Shown here: positions 1 through 6,472 of the stretch, one piece after another
Layout of the letters: each line of letters begins with the position of its first letter
Position numbering within the stretch: the first letter of the stretch is position 1
NCBI GenBank assembly: GCA_014376325.1
Contig: JACMRP010000383.1
Location: forward strand, 1-6,584
Length of the DNA stretch: 6,584 nt
Source: Pseudobdellovibrionaceae bacterium
Lineage (GTDB): Bacteria > Bdellovibrionota > Bdellovibrionia > Bdellovibrionales > Bdellovibrionaceae
Reading direction: 5' to 3'
Position numbers and translations under genes: made by a program
Notes under the pieces: model-generated
The model's input: the letters and a program-made list of their open reading frames with translations, nothing else
Databases searched by the model: none
Told to the model about the DNA's origin: nothing

Positions 1-437
1 CCTTCGAATATTTCTTTAGTTAGCGAATTTTCCGTTCCGTCGACGACCGTCTTTAAAAGTTCTTTCATGAACAAATCAGACGCTTTCGGTATTTTGCTTT
101 CTAGTGCCATGATGCTTTCACGGCGTGCAGTACGTGCGTAATCGACCAGTTCATTTATTTTGTACTGTATTTCGGTGTCTTTATGATCGAAAGCTTCCGC
201 CGCAAGCCGGAAACCCATCTTGATATCTTTAGACGAATTCGAAACTAGAACCGCGCCGAAAGTTCCGGTCAAAACGATCATCGCGGCGGTGCCCTGAACG
301 AGCGAGCCGAATTCGCCACCATCGATAGTGTTCGCAAATAGAATTCCACCGAAACCAATAAGAAGACCGGTCCATGTCGCTTTATCCATAGGTACTTTTA
401 TAGTGCCATAGTGACCTGTCGATGGCACGGAACCCAT
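1..437 (-). CDS. motA: MotA-type flagellar motor stator subunit (N-terminal part, cut by window edge)
   Basis: Reading the minus strand gives an open frame of about 145 residues that runs off the left edge; family members are about 250-290 residues, so the C-terminal half is missing. From the ATG at 389 the protein begins MDKATWTGLLIGFGG, closely like PomA/MotA N-termini. It has a first membrane segment at about residues 6-22, a second at about 30-52, then the start of the large cytoplasmic loop with the family-typical ARRESIMALE stretch. MotA/PomA forms with MotB/PomB the ion-conducting stator that drives the flagellum; motB would be expected next, beyond the left edge. Two starts compete. 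ATG 437 has a good Shine-Dalgarno (TAGGAA, six bases between AGGA and ATG) and adds 16 residues. ATG 389 matches the family N-terminus but has only a weak AAAG upstream. I chose 437 on ribosome-binding evidence. Family identity is strong; the exact start is uncertain. Confidence 0.88.
   Translation of the reverse strand, partial: MGSVPSTGHYGTIKVPMDKATWTGLLIGFGGILFANTIDGGEFGSLVQGTAAMIVLTGTFGAVLVSNSSKDIKMGFRLAAEAFDHKDTEIQYKINELVDYARTARRESIMALESKIPKASDLFMKELLKTVVDGTENSLTKEIFE
403..428. repeat. 7-bp perfect inverted repeat (GTGCCAT / ATGGCAC) at the motA 5' end
   Basis: GTGCCAT at 403-409 and ATGGCAC at 422-428 are exact reverse complements separated by 12 bases. Beside and overlapping the left arm, the octamers ATAGTGCC and ATAGTGAC lie in tandem at 400-415. 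If motA starts at 389, this is a leader hairpin or operator just upstream of the start. If motA starts at 437, it is coding sequence and may be incidental. Function is inferred only from position and symmetry. Confidence 0.4.
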
Positions 438-442
438 GAATG

Positions 443-448
443 TTCCTA
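443..448 (-). promoter_or_regulatory. Shine-Dalgarno site supporting motA start at 437
   Basis: The minus strand reads TAGGAA followed by CATTC and then ATG at 437, leaving six bases between AGGA and the start codon. This is a much better ribosome-binding site than anything ahead of the alternative ATG at 389, and it is the main reason for preferring the longer MotA form. Confidence 0.5.
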
Positions 449-482
449 GACTTTCCCCGGCTGAAATTCTATTTTGGAGTGG

Positions 483-1055
483 ATGGAATTTCTTTTCGGA
501 CTGGACAAAAGCCTTCTTCATTATATCAACGTCGTCTGGACTCATCCTTGGTTGGATATTTTCTTTCCGGCGATCACCGATTTGCACAAACACTTGTGGT
601 TTCAGATCGCAATTATACCGCTGATGTTAGGTCTGTTTTTATGGAAATACAAAAAGCGTGGATTCTTTGTTTTTTTCTGCCTGATATTATCGATGAGCTG
701 CTCCGACTTTGTTGGGAATCGGGTTTTTAAGAAAAACATTGAAAGACTTCGGCCCGCGGATGCGCTGGGAGACGCCGTTATTGTGCGGTCGCCTTACGGT
801 GGTTATAGTTTTGTTTCTAATCACTCCGCGAATATGTTTAGTTTGGCGAAATTTACCGCGGACATGATTCCGCAAGTAAGGATTCCTTTTTACACTGCTG
901 CCGCACTCGTCGGTTACAGCCGAATGTACAATGGCGTCCACTACCCCACTGACGTTCTGGGCGGTGGTTTACTTGGTTATCTATTCGGTTGGATTTTCAG
1001 TACGCTTTGCAAAATGGGCTTTGAGCGGTTTCGACGCCGCCGGGAGATTTCATGA
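483..1055 (+). CDS. PAP2-superfamily membrane phosphatase
   Basis: The 190-residue protein carries all three PAP2 (type 2 phosphatidic acid phosphatase) motifs. They are K83-x6-R90-P91, then S112-N113-H114 where many relatives have SGH, then S146-R147-x5-H153-x3-D157. H114 and H153 should be the phosphate-transfer and general acid/base histidines. Hydrophobic segments flank the motifs (about 38-54, 60-77, 134-145, 158-176), and the C-terminus is a basic cluster (RFRRRRE) likely on the cytoplasmic side. Family members dephosphorylate lipid phosphates such as undecaprenyl pyrophosphate, phosphatidylglycerol phosphate or lipid A; sequence alone does not separate these. The ATG at 483 is preferred, although its GGAG (476-479) is only three bases upstream. 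A TTG at 474 would add three residues but lacks a ribosome-binding site. The stop overlaps the next gene's start as ATGA. Given the mtgA gene two positions downstream, a role in lipid-carrier recycling is a plausible inference. Confidence 0.9.
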   Translation: MEFLFGLDKSLLHYINVVWTHPWLDIFFPAITDLHKHLWFQIAIIPLMLGLFLWKYKKRGFFVFFCLILSMSCSDFVGNRVFKKNIERLRPADALGDAVIVRSPYGGYSFVSNHSANMFSLAKFTADMIPQVRIPFYTAAALVGYSRMYNGVHYPTDVLGGGLLGYLFGWIFSTLCKMGFERFRRRREIS

Positions 1056-2044
1056 AAGTTTTGGTTACCGGCGCAAACGGTTTCTTAGGCAGCTGGCTGA
1101 CGCGCGCGTTAGTCAAAGACGGTCACGATGTGTACGCATTGGTCAGGGCCGAAAGCGATTTGTCCGAACTCGAAGGCATTGCTTGCCACTATCTGTACGG
1201 CGACATCACGGATTTAGAAAGTCTGTACAAAGCTTTCGAAGGAATCGCCGCGGTCTTTCACCTCGCGGGGCTTATAGCGTATAAAAAATCGGACCGTGCA
1301 AAAATGGAAAAGATCAACGTCGGTGGAACCGCCAATGTAGTCGAGGCGTGTCTCGCCAAGCACGTTACTAGATTAGTGTTCGTGTCTTCCGTCACCGCGG
1401 TGGGCGCCGGTTATTCGCCGGAACAAATACTTGATGAGTCATCACCGTACAACGTAGGACCATTGAATCTTGGGTATTTTGAAACCAAACACAAAGCCGA
1501 AAAGTTAATCATGAAAGCGGTCAGCGAGAATAACCTGGACTGCGTGATTGTGAATCCGAGCACAATTTATGGGGAAGGCGACGCAAAAAAAGGCAGTCGC
1601 AAAACTCAACTCAAAGTAGCGCAGGGTAACTTTAAATTTTATACTTCCGGTGGAGTCAGTATCGTCGGCGCCGAAGACGTGGTGAATGCCATCATCACTG
1701 CTTGGAAAAAGGGCCGCAAAGGCGAACGATACATTTTATCCGGAGAAAATATAACGATTCAACAGCTCTTCGAGATGATCGCGGCCGAAGCGGGCGTCAA
1801 ACCACCTTCGATCAAAATGCCAAATTTTATTTTGTTCATGCTAGGCAGGATCGGAGATACCATGGAAAGTTTAGGGATGAAGGGCTCGCTGAGTACCGAA
1901 AATGCCTGGACCGCGACTCTGTATCACTGGTTTGATAATTCAAAAGCAAAAAAAGAGCTGGATTTTAGACCTCTGCCCGCTCGCGAAGCGATTAAAAATA
2001 GTGTAAATTGGATCAAGAAAAATAACTTGCTGAAGGCAAAATGA
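1052..2044 (+). CDS. NAD(P)-dependent epimerase/dehydratase or reductase (extended SDR family)
   Basis: The 330-residue protein is a full-length extended short-chain dehydrogenase/reductase. It opens with a Rossmann beta strand and the glycine-rich TGANGFLG motif (residues 6-13, GxxGxxG). G50-D51 follows, where the cofactor adenine is bound. HLAG is at 70-73, the catalytic serine region VSSV at 111-114, and the active-site Y142-x3-K146 in YFETK. NPSTIYG at about 168-174 is the usual start of the substrate domain. The overall pattern resembles dihydroflavonol-4-reductase-like and HpnA-like sugar epimerase proteins, but no hopanoid genes are nearby, so I do not assign the substrate. The start is firm: ATG 1052 has GGGAG (1042-1046) five bases upstream and overlaps the PAP2 stop by four bases. 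Its own stop overlaps the mtgA start in the same way. Translational coupling on both sides suggests the three products are made in fixed proportion. Confidence 0.92.
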   Translation: MKVLVTGANGFLGSWLTRALVKDGHDVYALVRAESDLSELEGIACHYLYGDITDLESLYKAFEGIAAVFHLAGLIAYKKSDRAKMEKINVGGTANVVEACLAKHVTRLVFVSSVTAVGAGYSPEQILDESSPYNVGPLNLGYFETKHKAEKLIMKAVSENNLDCVIVNPSTIYGEGDAKKGSRKTQLKVAQGNFKFYTSGGVSIVGAEDVVNAIITAWKKGRKGERYILSGENITIQQLFEMIAAEAGVKPPSIKMPNFILFMLGRIGDTMESLGMKGSLSTENAWTATLYHWFDNSKAKKELDFRPLPAREAIKNSVNWIKKNNLLKAK

Positions 2045-2904
2045 AATTACTAAAAATGTTCGGAATATTTAGTTTGCTCGTATTCGGCGCTGTCGCTGCG
2101 GCAGCCGGGTATATGTACATGCAAATTCCGTCCGAAAAGCAGATCAAAGGTTGCATGGTCACGACCATGTACCAAGTGAACTTATGCCCAGGATCAAAAG
2201 ACTATGTTCCGTTAAAACAAATATCCAAATATGTGCAACAAGCGATCGTGCTTACTGAAGATTCTAGTTTTTTTGATCACGACGGCTTCGACTGGAAGTC
2301 GATTGAAGAAAACGCAAAGAAGAATTTGGAAAAAGGCGTATACGCTAAAGGCGGATCAACGATTTCACAGCAGCTTGCGAAAAATTTATTTCTATATAAA
2401 GACAAGACGCTCATTAGAAAAGGACTTGAAGCACTCATTACCCAAAAGATCGAAAAGACCCTTTCAAAAAAAGAAATTTTAGAACGTTACCTGAACGTGG
2501 TCGAGTTCGGGAATGAAGTTTACGGAGTCAAACAAGCGGCCATTTTCTATTTTAAAAAATCCCCCGCAAGTCTGACCATCGTAGAGTCTGCCTTCTTGGC
2601 AATGGTGTTACCGAATCCGAAAAAGTATTCGCAATCTTATTTTAAAAAAGAACTGACCCCATTCGCCCACAAGCGACTTAAAAAAATCGTGGGCGACATG
2701 CACCAATATGGCCGAATCAATGACGAAGAATTTGATCTGGCTTCAAATCAAATCGCCGGATTCTTTTCGCTCACATTACTTTCGGACGATTACGGCATAA
2801 GTGAAATCGGCGACGATAACGCCGCAACCGCTGAGCAAGAAATTCAGGGAACGACTCTGGATGAATTAGAAAATCTTGATGCCGGTGAAAACTCTGAACT
2901 TTAA
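2041..2904 (+). CDS. mtgA: Monofunctional peptidoglycan glycosyltransferase (GT51)
   Basis: The 287-residue protein polymerises lipid II into glycan strands on the outer face of the inner membrane. A single N-terminal membrane anchor (about residues 7-27) precedes a complete GT51 domain. It has EDSSFFDHDGFDW at 73-85 with catalytic E73, KGGSTISQQLAKNLFL at 103-118, RKGLEALITQKIE at 126-138 with the second conserved glutamate E130, and KEILERYLNVVEFG at 144-157. No transpeptidase domain follows, so this is the MtgA type rather than a bifunctional penicillin-binding protein. It is longer than E. coli MtgA (about 242 residues). The extra length is a C-terminal tail from about residue 245, rich in Asp and Glu, with no recognised domain. 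Two cysteines, C38 and C49, lie just after the anchor and could form a periplasmic disulfide (inference). GAAGG at 2032-2036 precedes the ATG by four bases, and the start overlaps the SDR stop (ATGA). Confidence 0.94.
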   Translation: MKLLKMFGIFSLLVFGAVAAAAGYMYMQIPSEKQIKGCMVTTMYQVNLCPGSKDYVPLKQISKYVQQAIVLTEDSSFFDHDGFDWKSIEENAKKNLEKGVYAKGGSTISQQLAKNLFLYKDKTLIRKGLEALITQKIEKTLSKKEILERYLNVVEFGNEVYGVKQAAIFYFKKSPASLTIVESAFLAMVLPNPKKYSQSYFKKELTPFAHKRLKKIVGDMHQYGRINDEEFDLASNQIAGFFSLTLLSDDYGISEIGDDNAATAEQEIQGTTLDELENLDAGENSEL

Positions 2905-2928
2905 CGGGTACTTACTTTAGAAGTTTTC
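2887..2928. terminator. Possible bidirectional terminator stem between convergent operons
   Basis: GAAAACTCTGAA (2887-2898) can pair with TTTAGAAGTTTTC (2916-2928) through 12 base pairs, including one G-T pair and one bulged A, around a 17-base loop. The stem spans the mtgA stop (2902-2904) and the permease stop on the other strand (2912-2914). The right arm of either transcript is U-rich (AGUUUUC), but there is no long U tract after the stem and it is A/T-rich, so it is a weak terminator on sequence grounds. It is supported mainly by its position, the only intergenic point where two converging operons could end. Confidence 0.35.
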
Positions 2929-3700
2929 CGCGTATACGGTGAATTGCGATGTTCATGGCAACAATTCCCGCAATCGCCAGCACTAAGACATGAATTCCGA
3001 TGGTGATATTCCAACCATTTTGCAAAATCCCACGGACTGCTTGAACCCCATGAGTTAAAGGAAATAGATAAGCGACGTACTTTAAACCAACGGGCAGTTG
3101 TTCAATCGGAAAGTAAGTTCCGCTAAGAAGCGACATCGGCACGATGAATCCAGAAGTAGAATAAATAAAAGAGTCATAGTTGCGAGCGTAAGAAGTCATG
3201 ATCATCGCAAGCGACGCAAACAACCAACACAATAGAGCCAAAACCAGCATCGCGGGAAAGATCCTTAAGTTATCGATAAGCCCAAAAAATGCCGCAACAA
3301 CCGCAACTCCGCAAACGCTGATGAAGCCTTTGGTCCCGGCCCACAACAATTCGCCGAAGGCGATTTCTTGTGGGCCGATGCGGGTTAGCATGATCGTCGC
3401 GTAAGTACGTTGGTGCGTCAGTTTCGTAAATCCGCCGTACGTGCCTTCAAAAAAAGCCACCATCATCCCGGTGGAACACAGCAGGCCCGGAAAGAAAAAG
3501 TCGACGTAGGCGTGGCCGTTGATGTTGCTGACAAACGCGCCCAGTCCATAACCGATGGCGCCTAAATACATAAGCGGCTCTAAAACTATCCAAAACAAAG
3601 AAACGGTCCAAGTTTTTCGGAAGTACAAAAAGTTGCGTGACCAAACACGCATGAAGCCGCTATTCATTTTTGGAGTACGTATGATTTCAACGAACTTCAT
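2912..3700 (-). CDS. ABC-2 type exporter permease (NodJ-like)
   Basis: The 262-residue integral membrane protein has about six hydrophobic segments (near 33-56, 66-84, 117-141, 147-168, 178-199, 235-255). It carries the family hallmark LSGTYFPIEQLP late in the sequence and the FFEGTYGGF stretch (83-91) seen in NodJ-type permeases. The first 30 residues are a cytoplasmic amphipathic lead-in, as is usual for ABC-2 permeases. It should form the channel of an exporter with the ATPase encoded just upstream. NodI/NodJ relatives export lipo-oligosaccharides and others export drugs or polysaccharides; the substrate here is unknown. ATG 3700 shares its A with the ATPase stop (TAATG) and is preceded by GAGGG (3708-3712) seven bases upstream, so the start is well supported and translation is probably coupled. 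The stop lies seven bases from the converging mtgA stop. Confidence 0.9.
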   Translation of the reverse strand: MKFVEIIRTPKMNSGFMRVWSRNFLYFRKTWTVSLFWIVLEPLMYLGAIGYGLGAFVSNINGHAYVDFFFPGLLCSTGMMVAFFEGTYGGFTKLTHQRTYATIMLTRIGPQEIAFGELLWAGTKGFISVCGVAVVAAFFGLIDNLRIFPAMLVLALLCWLFASLAMIMTSYARNYDSFIYSTSGFIVPMSLLSGTYFPIEQLPVGLKYVAYLFPLTHGVQAVRGILQNGWNITIGIHVLVLAIAGIVAMNIAIHRIRGKLLK

Positions 3701-4626
3701 TATTCGTCCCTCAATTGATGGCCGGCTAACTTTAGGAACACGTCATTCAGTGTCGGTTTGCGAATAAATATTTTATCGCTGGCGATGAGCTCAATGGCTT
3801 TGCGGCCTTCTTGCACGGGACTGATCATGACCATGACGGTGTCTTGAATCACTTGGTAGCTGTACCCACCTTCACGCAATCGACCTAAGTAGTAATTCAA
3901 ATCGACAGGATTCGTTTCGAACTCAACAACTTCAATACCGATATGCTCTAAAATTAAATCAGAAGGTTTTCCGATGGATAGAATTTTACCATGCTCCATG
4001 ATCGCTACGCGGTCGCAGAGCCTTTCGGCTTCTTCCATATAGTGGGTCGTCAACACGACCGTCGCATTATCGTGTTTCATCTGCTTGATAAATTCCCAAA
4101 TCCAAAGCCGCGCTTGCGGATCAAGACCCGTGGTGGGTTCGTCCAAGAACAACAGCTCAGGGCTGTTCATCAGGCCGCGCGAAATCGCCAAACGTCGCTT
4201 CATACCGCCGCTGAGGGTATCCACGGATCGGTCCGCGTAATCCTCGAGCTTCATGATTCTGAGCAGGGACTGCGCTTTTTCAAGTGCCGTTTTCTTGTCG
4301 ATTTCGTGGTAGCTGGCATAGACGATCAGATTTTCGATAACGCTAAAGTCAGGATCTAGGCCATCTTCTTGGGGGATCACGCCGATTCTAGATTTGATTT
4401 CGCGGAAGTTTTTTTTGACGTTTAAACCAAGGACGTAAAGTTCGCCGCTGGTAACAAGGGCGCTGCAATACATCATTTTCATGGTAGTGGACTTGCCCGC
4501 GCCGTTAGGTCCGAGCAATCCGAAACACTCCCCTTTAGGGATTTCTAGATTGATGCCGTTGACCACGTAGGTCTCATCATACTTTTTTTTGAGATCCTTC
4601 AGCTCAACGGCAATCTTTTGACTCAA
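3700..4626 (-). CDS. ABC-2 type exporter ATP-binding protein (NodI/CcmA-like)
   Basis: This is the ATPase of a two-gene exporter. Numbered from the TTG at 4626 (308 residues), it has Walker A GPNGAGKST at 39-47, Q-loop glutamine at 86, signature LSGGM at 138-142, Walker B LLFLDE at 158-163 followed by PTTGLDP, and the H-loop histidine at 195 in TTHYMEEAE. All residues needed for ATP hydrolysis are present. The roughly 90-residue C-terminal extension is typical of the DrrA/NodI type. No ATG lies near the 5' end. TTG 4626 has AGG (4633-4635) six bases upstream, overlapping the typA stop, and is my choice. A GTG at 4662 would add 12 basic residues and overlap typA by 29 bases, but lacks a good ribosome-binding site. 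An A8 run on the coding strand (4583-4590) encodes the lysines just before the first conserved tyrosine and is a possible slippage site. The stop shares a base with the permease start. Confidence 0.93.
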   Translation of the reverse strand: MSQKIAVELKDLKKKYDETYVVNGINLEIPKGECFGLLGPNGAGKSTTMKMMYCSALVTSGELYVLGLNVKKNFREIKSRIGVIPQEDGLDPDFSVIENLIVYASYHEIDKKTALEKAQSLLRIMKLEDYADRSVDTLSGGMKRRLAISRGLMNSPELLFLDEPTTGLDPQARLWIWEFIKQMKHDNATVVLTTHYMEEAERLCDRVAIMEHGKILSIGKPSDLILEHIGIEVVEFETNPVDLNYYLGRLREGGYSYQVIQDTVMVMISPVQEGRKAIELIASDKIFIRKPTLNDVFLKLAGHQLRDE

Positions 4627-4632
4627 CGGGTG

Positions 4633-4636
4633 CCTA
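4633..4636 (-). promoter_or_regulatory. Shine-Dalgarno site deciding a TTG start for the ABC ATPase
   Basis: The minus strand reads TAGG, then CACCCG, then TTG at 4626. The TAG is also the typA stop codon, so the ribosome-binding site overlaps termination of the upstream gene, an arrangement that favours reinitiation. The alternative GTG at 4662 has only GCCCGA upstream. Confidence 0.4.
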
Positions 4637-6448
4637 CTCTTTTGCGCTCTTCGCGCGCGCACTCGGGCTTAGTTCGCGGCAACGCAGACGAATCGTCTTA
4701 GGCGTTACCTCGATCAGTTCAGTTTCTTTGATCCATTCCATCGCGGCTTCCAAAGTCATTTGACGTACTGGAACCAGTCGGATGGCTTCATCGGAACCAG
4801 AAGCACGAACGTTGGTCAACTTTTTCTCTCGAGTGATGTTTACTTCAAGGTCGTTTTCTTTTGCGTGCTCGCCAACGATCATACCTTCAAACACGTCTTG
4901 TCCGTGGTTGACGTACATCACGCCGCGCTCTTGAAGATTCCAGATAGCGTAAGAAGTTGCCTGACCTTTACGATCCGAAATCATCGCACCGTTCATACGA
5001 TGTTCGATTTCGCCTTTGTAGTCTTCCCATCCGCCGAACTGTGTGTTCAGAAGGCCGGTACCGCGAGTGTCCGTCAAGAAAGTCGATCGGTATCCGATCA
5101 GACCGCGTGAAGGAATACGGAATTCTAAACGAGTTCGTCCAGAACCTTTCGTCACCATGTTGGTCATTACGCCTTTACGTTTACCCAACTTTTCGGTCAC
5201 GGCGCCAACGTAAGCATCTTCGATATCGATTACTGCAAGTTCCATTGGTTCTAATTTTTTGCCGTTTTCAGTTTTCATGATAACGGTTGGCTTAGAAACC
5301 AAGAGCTCGAAATTTTCACGGCGCATTTGTTCGATCAAAACGCCCAGCTGAAGTTCGCCCCGGCCGATAACTTTGAAAGAATCTGTATTTTCAGTTTTCT
5401 CAACGCGGATAGCGACGTTGTACAACAACTCGCGCTCAAGACGCTCAAAGATTTTACGTGAAGTTACGTTCTTACCGTCTAGACCCGCGAACGGACCATT
5501 GTTCACCGAGAACAACATTCCAACGGTTGGCTCTTCAACGCGGATACGTGGCAGCGGATGCGGATCCACTGCCGAAGTGATAGTGTCACCAATGGTGAAA
5601 TCTTCCATGCCCGCGATGACCGCGATATCGCCCGCGCCGATTTCGGTAACGGGAACCTGCGAGTTGATTTTGTACTGGAACAATGCCGTTACTTTTACTT
5701 TTTTCTGTCCGTGTTCACGCATGCAAAGAACTTCGTCGCCGATTTTGATGGTGCCGGCACGCATACGGCCGATCGCCAAACGACCTACGTAATCATTGTA
5801 CGAAATGTTTGAAACCATAATTTGCAGTGGCGCATTTTCAACGATCTTAGGTGGTGGAACCAACTCAACGATTGCGTCGTAAAGAACCTGCAAGTTGCCG
5901 GTATTAACTGTTGGGTCCAACGTCGCCATACCTTCCCGCGCAATCGAATAGACGGTGTGGAAGTCACACTGCTCTTCGTTTGCGTCCAAGTCGATGAACA
6001 GATCGAAAAGTTCATTGTGAACTTCTTGGATACGAGCATCCGAACGATCGATCTTGTTGATACATACGATGACTTTTAAATTCTGCTCGAGAGCTTTTTT
6101 CAAAACGAATCGAGTTTGCGGAAGTGGTCCTTCGGATGCATCGCAAAGCAAGATGCAACCATCGACCATGTTCAGGATCCGCTCAACTTCACCGCCGAAG
6201 TCACTATGTCCCGGTGTATCGACGATGTTTACTTTATAATCTTTGTAAATGAACGAGGCGTTTTTTGCCGCGATCGTGATTCCGCGCTCTTTTTCAAGAT
6301 CCATCGAATCCATCAGACGTTCTTCGACGTGTTCATTGTCACGGAAGGTGCCGGCTTGTCGGATCAAATGGTCGACGAGAGTTGTCTTGCCATGATCGAC
6401 GTGAGCAATGATGGCGATATTTCTAATTTTCTTTGGATCCTGAATCAT
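4634..6448 (-). CDS. typA: Ribosome-associated translational GTPase TypA/BipA
   Basis: The 604-residue protein is full length for the family (about 605-615). The GTPase domain shows G1 HVDHGKTT at 16-23, G2 RGIT at 55-58, G3 DTPGH at 77-81 and G4 NKID at 131-134. An EF-Tu-like beta-barrel domain follows, then two EF-G-like domains, then the BipA-specific C-terminal domain. The latter is recognised by [12 protein letters not shown] at 452-463 and [16 protein letters not shown] at 543-558. TypA binds the 70S ribosome and acts in ribosome assembly and in stress and low-temperature responses. It lacks the domain IV of EF-G, consistent with TypA rather than EF-G or LepA. ATG 6448 is preceded by AAGGG (6456-6460) with seven bases between, so the start is secure. 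The gene sits 24 bases after an upstream open frame and eight bases before the ABC ATPase start, suggesting one transcript. No promoter is evident immediately upstream. Confidence 0.98.
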   Translation of the reverse strand: MIQDPKKIRNIAIIAHVDHGKTTLVDHLIRQAGTFRDNEHVEERLMDSMDLEKERGITIAAKNASFIYKDYKVNIVDTPGHSDFGGEVERILNMVDGCILLCDASEGPLPQTRFVLKKALEQNLKVIVCINKIDRSDARIQEVHNELFDLFIDLDANEEQCDFHTVYSIAREGMATLDPTVNTGNLQVLYDAIVELVPPPKIVENAPLQIMVSNISYNDYVGRLAIGRMRAGTIKIGDEVLCMREHGQKKVKVTALFQYKINSQVPVTEIGAGDIAVIAGMEDFTIGDTITSAVDPHPLPRIRVEEPTVGMLFSVNNGPFAGLDGKNVTSRKIFERLERELLYNVAIRVEKTENTDSFKVIGRGELQLGVLIEQMRRENFELLVSKPTVIMKTENGKKLEPMELAVIDIEDAYVGAVTEKLGKRKGVMTNMVTKGSGRTRLEFRIPSRGLIGYRSTFLTDTRGTGLLNTQFGGWEDYKGEIEHRMNGAMISDRKGQATSYAIWNLQERGVMYVNHGQDVFEGMIVGEHAKENDLEVNITREKKLTNVRASGSDEAIRLVPVRQMTLEAAMEWIKETELIEVTPKTIRLRCRELSPSARAKSAKE

Positions 6449-6472
6449 CTGTTTTCCCTTATCGTTTTTAAA

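Noticed and set aside
376..404. Possible plus-strand promoter with TATAGT at 399-404 ahead of the PAP2 gene
   Set aside because: The -10-like hexamer is good but nothing resembling a -35 element lies 16-18 bases upstream, and the site is within or next to motA coding sequence.
438..520. Sigma-28 (FliA-type) flagellar promoter for motA
   Set aside because: I looked for TAAA and GCCGATAA-like boxes at the right spacing upstream of motA; GCCGGGGA is present, but no matching -35 box precedes it.
1052..2044. Assigning the SDR as hopanoid-associated HpnA
   Set aside because: The resemblance is general to the extended SDR family and no squalene or hopanoid genes are in the window.
3991..4359. 122-codon plus-strand open frame inside the ABC ATPase
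   Set aside because: It is antisense to the signature, Walker B and H-loop region, which explains its openness; no motif is seen.
5373..5792. 139-codon plus-strand open frame inside typA
   Set aside because: Opposite fully conserved TypA sequence, with a low-complexity Ser/Arg-rich translation and no family resemblance.
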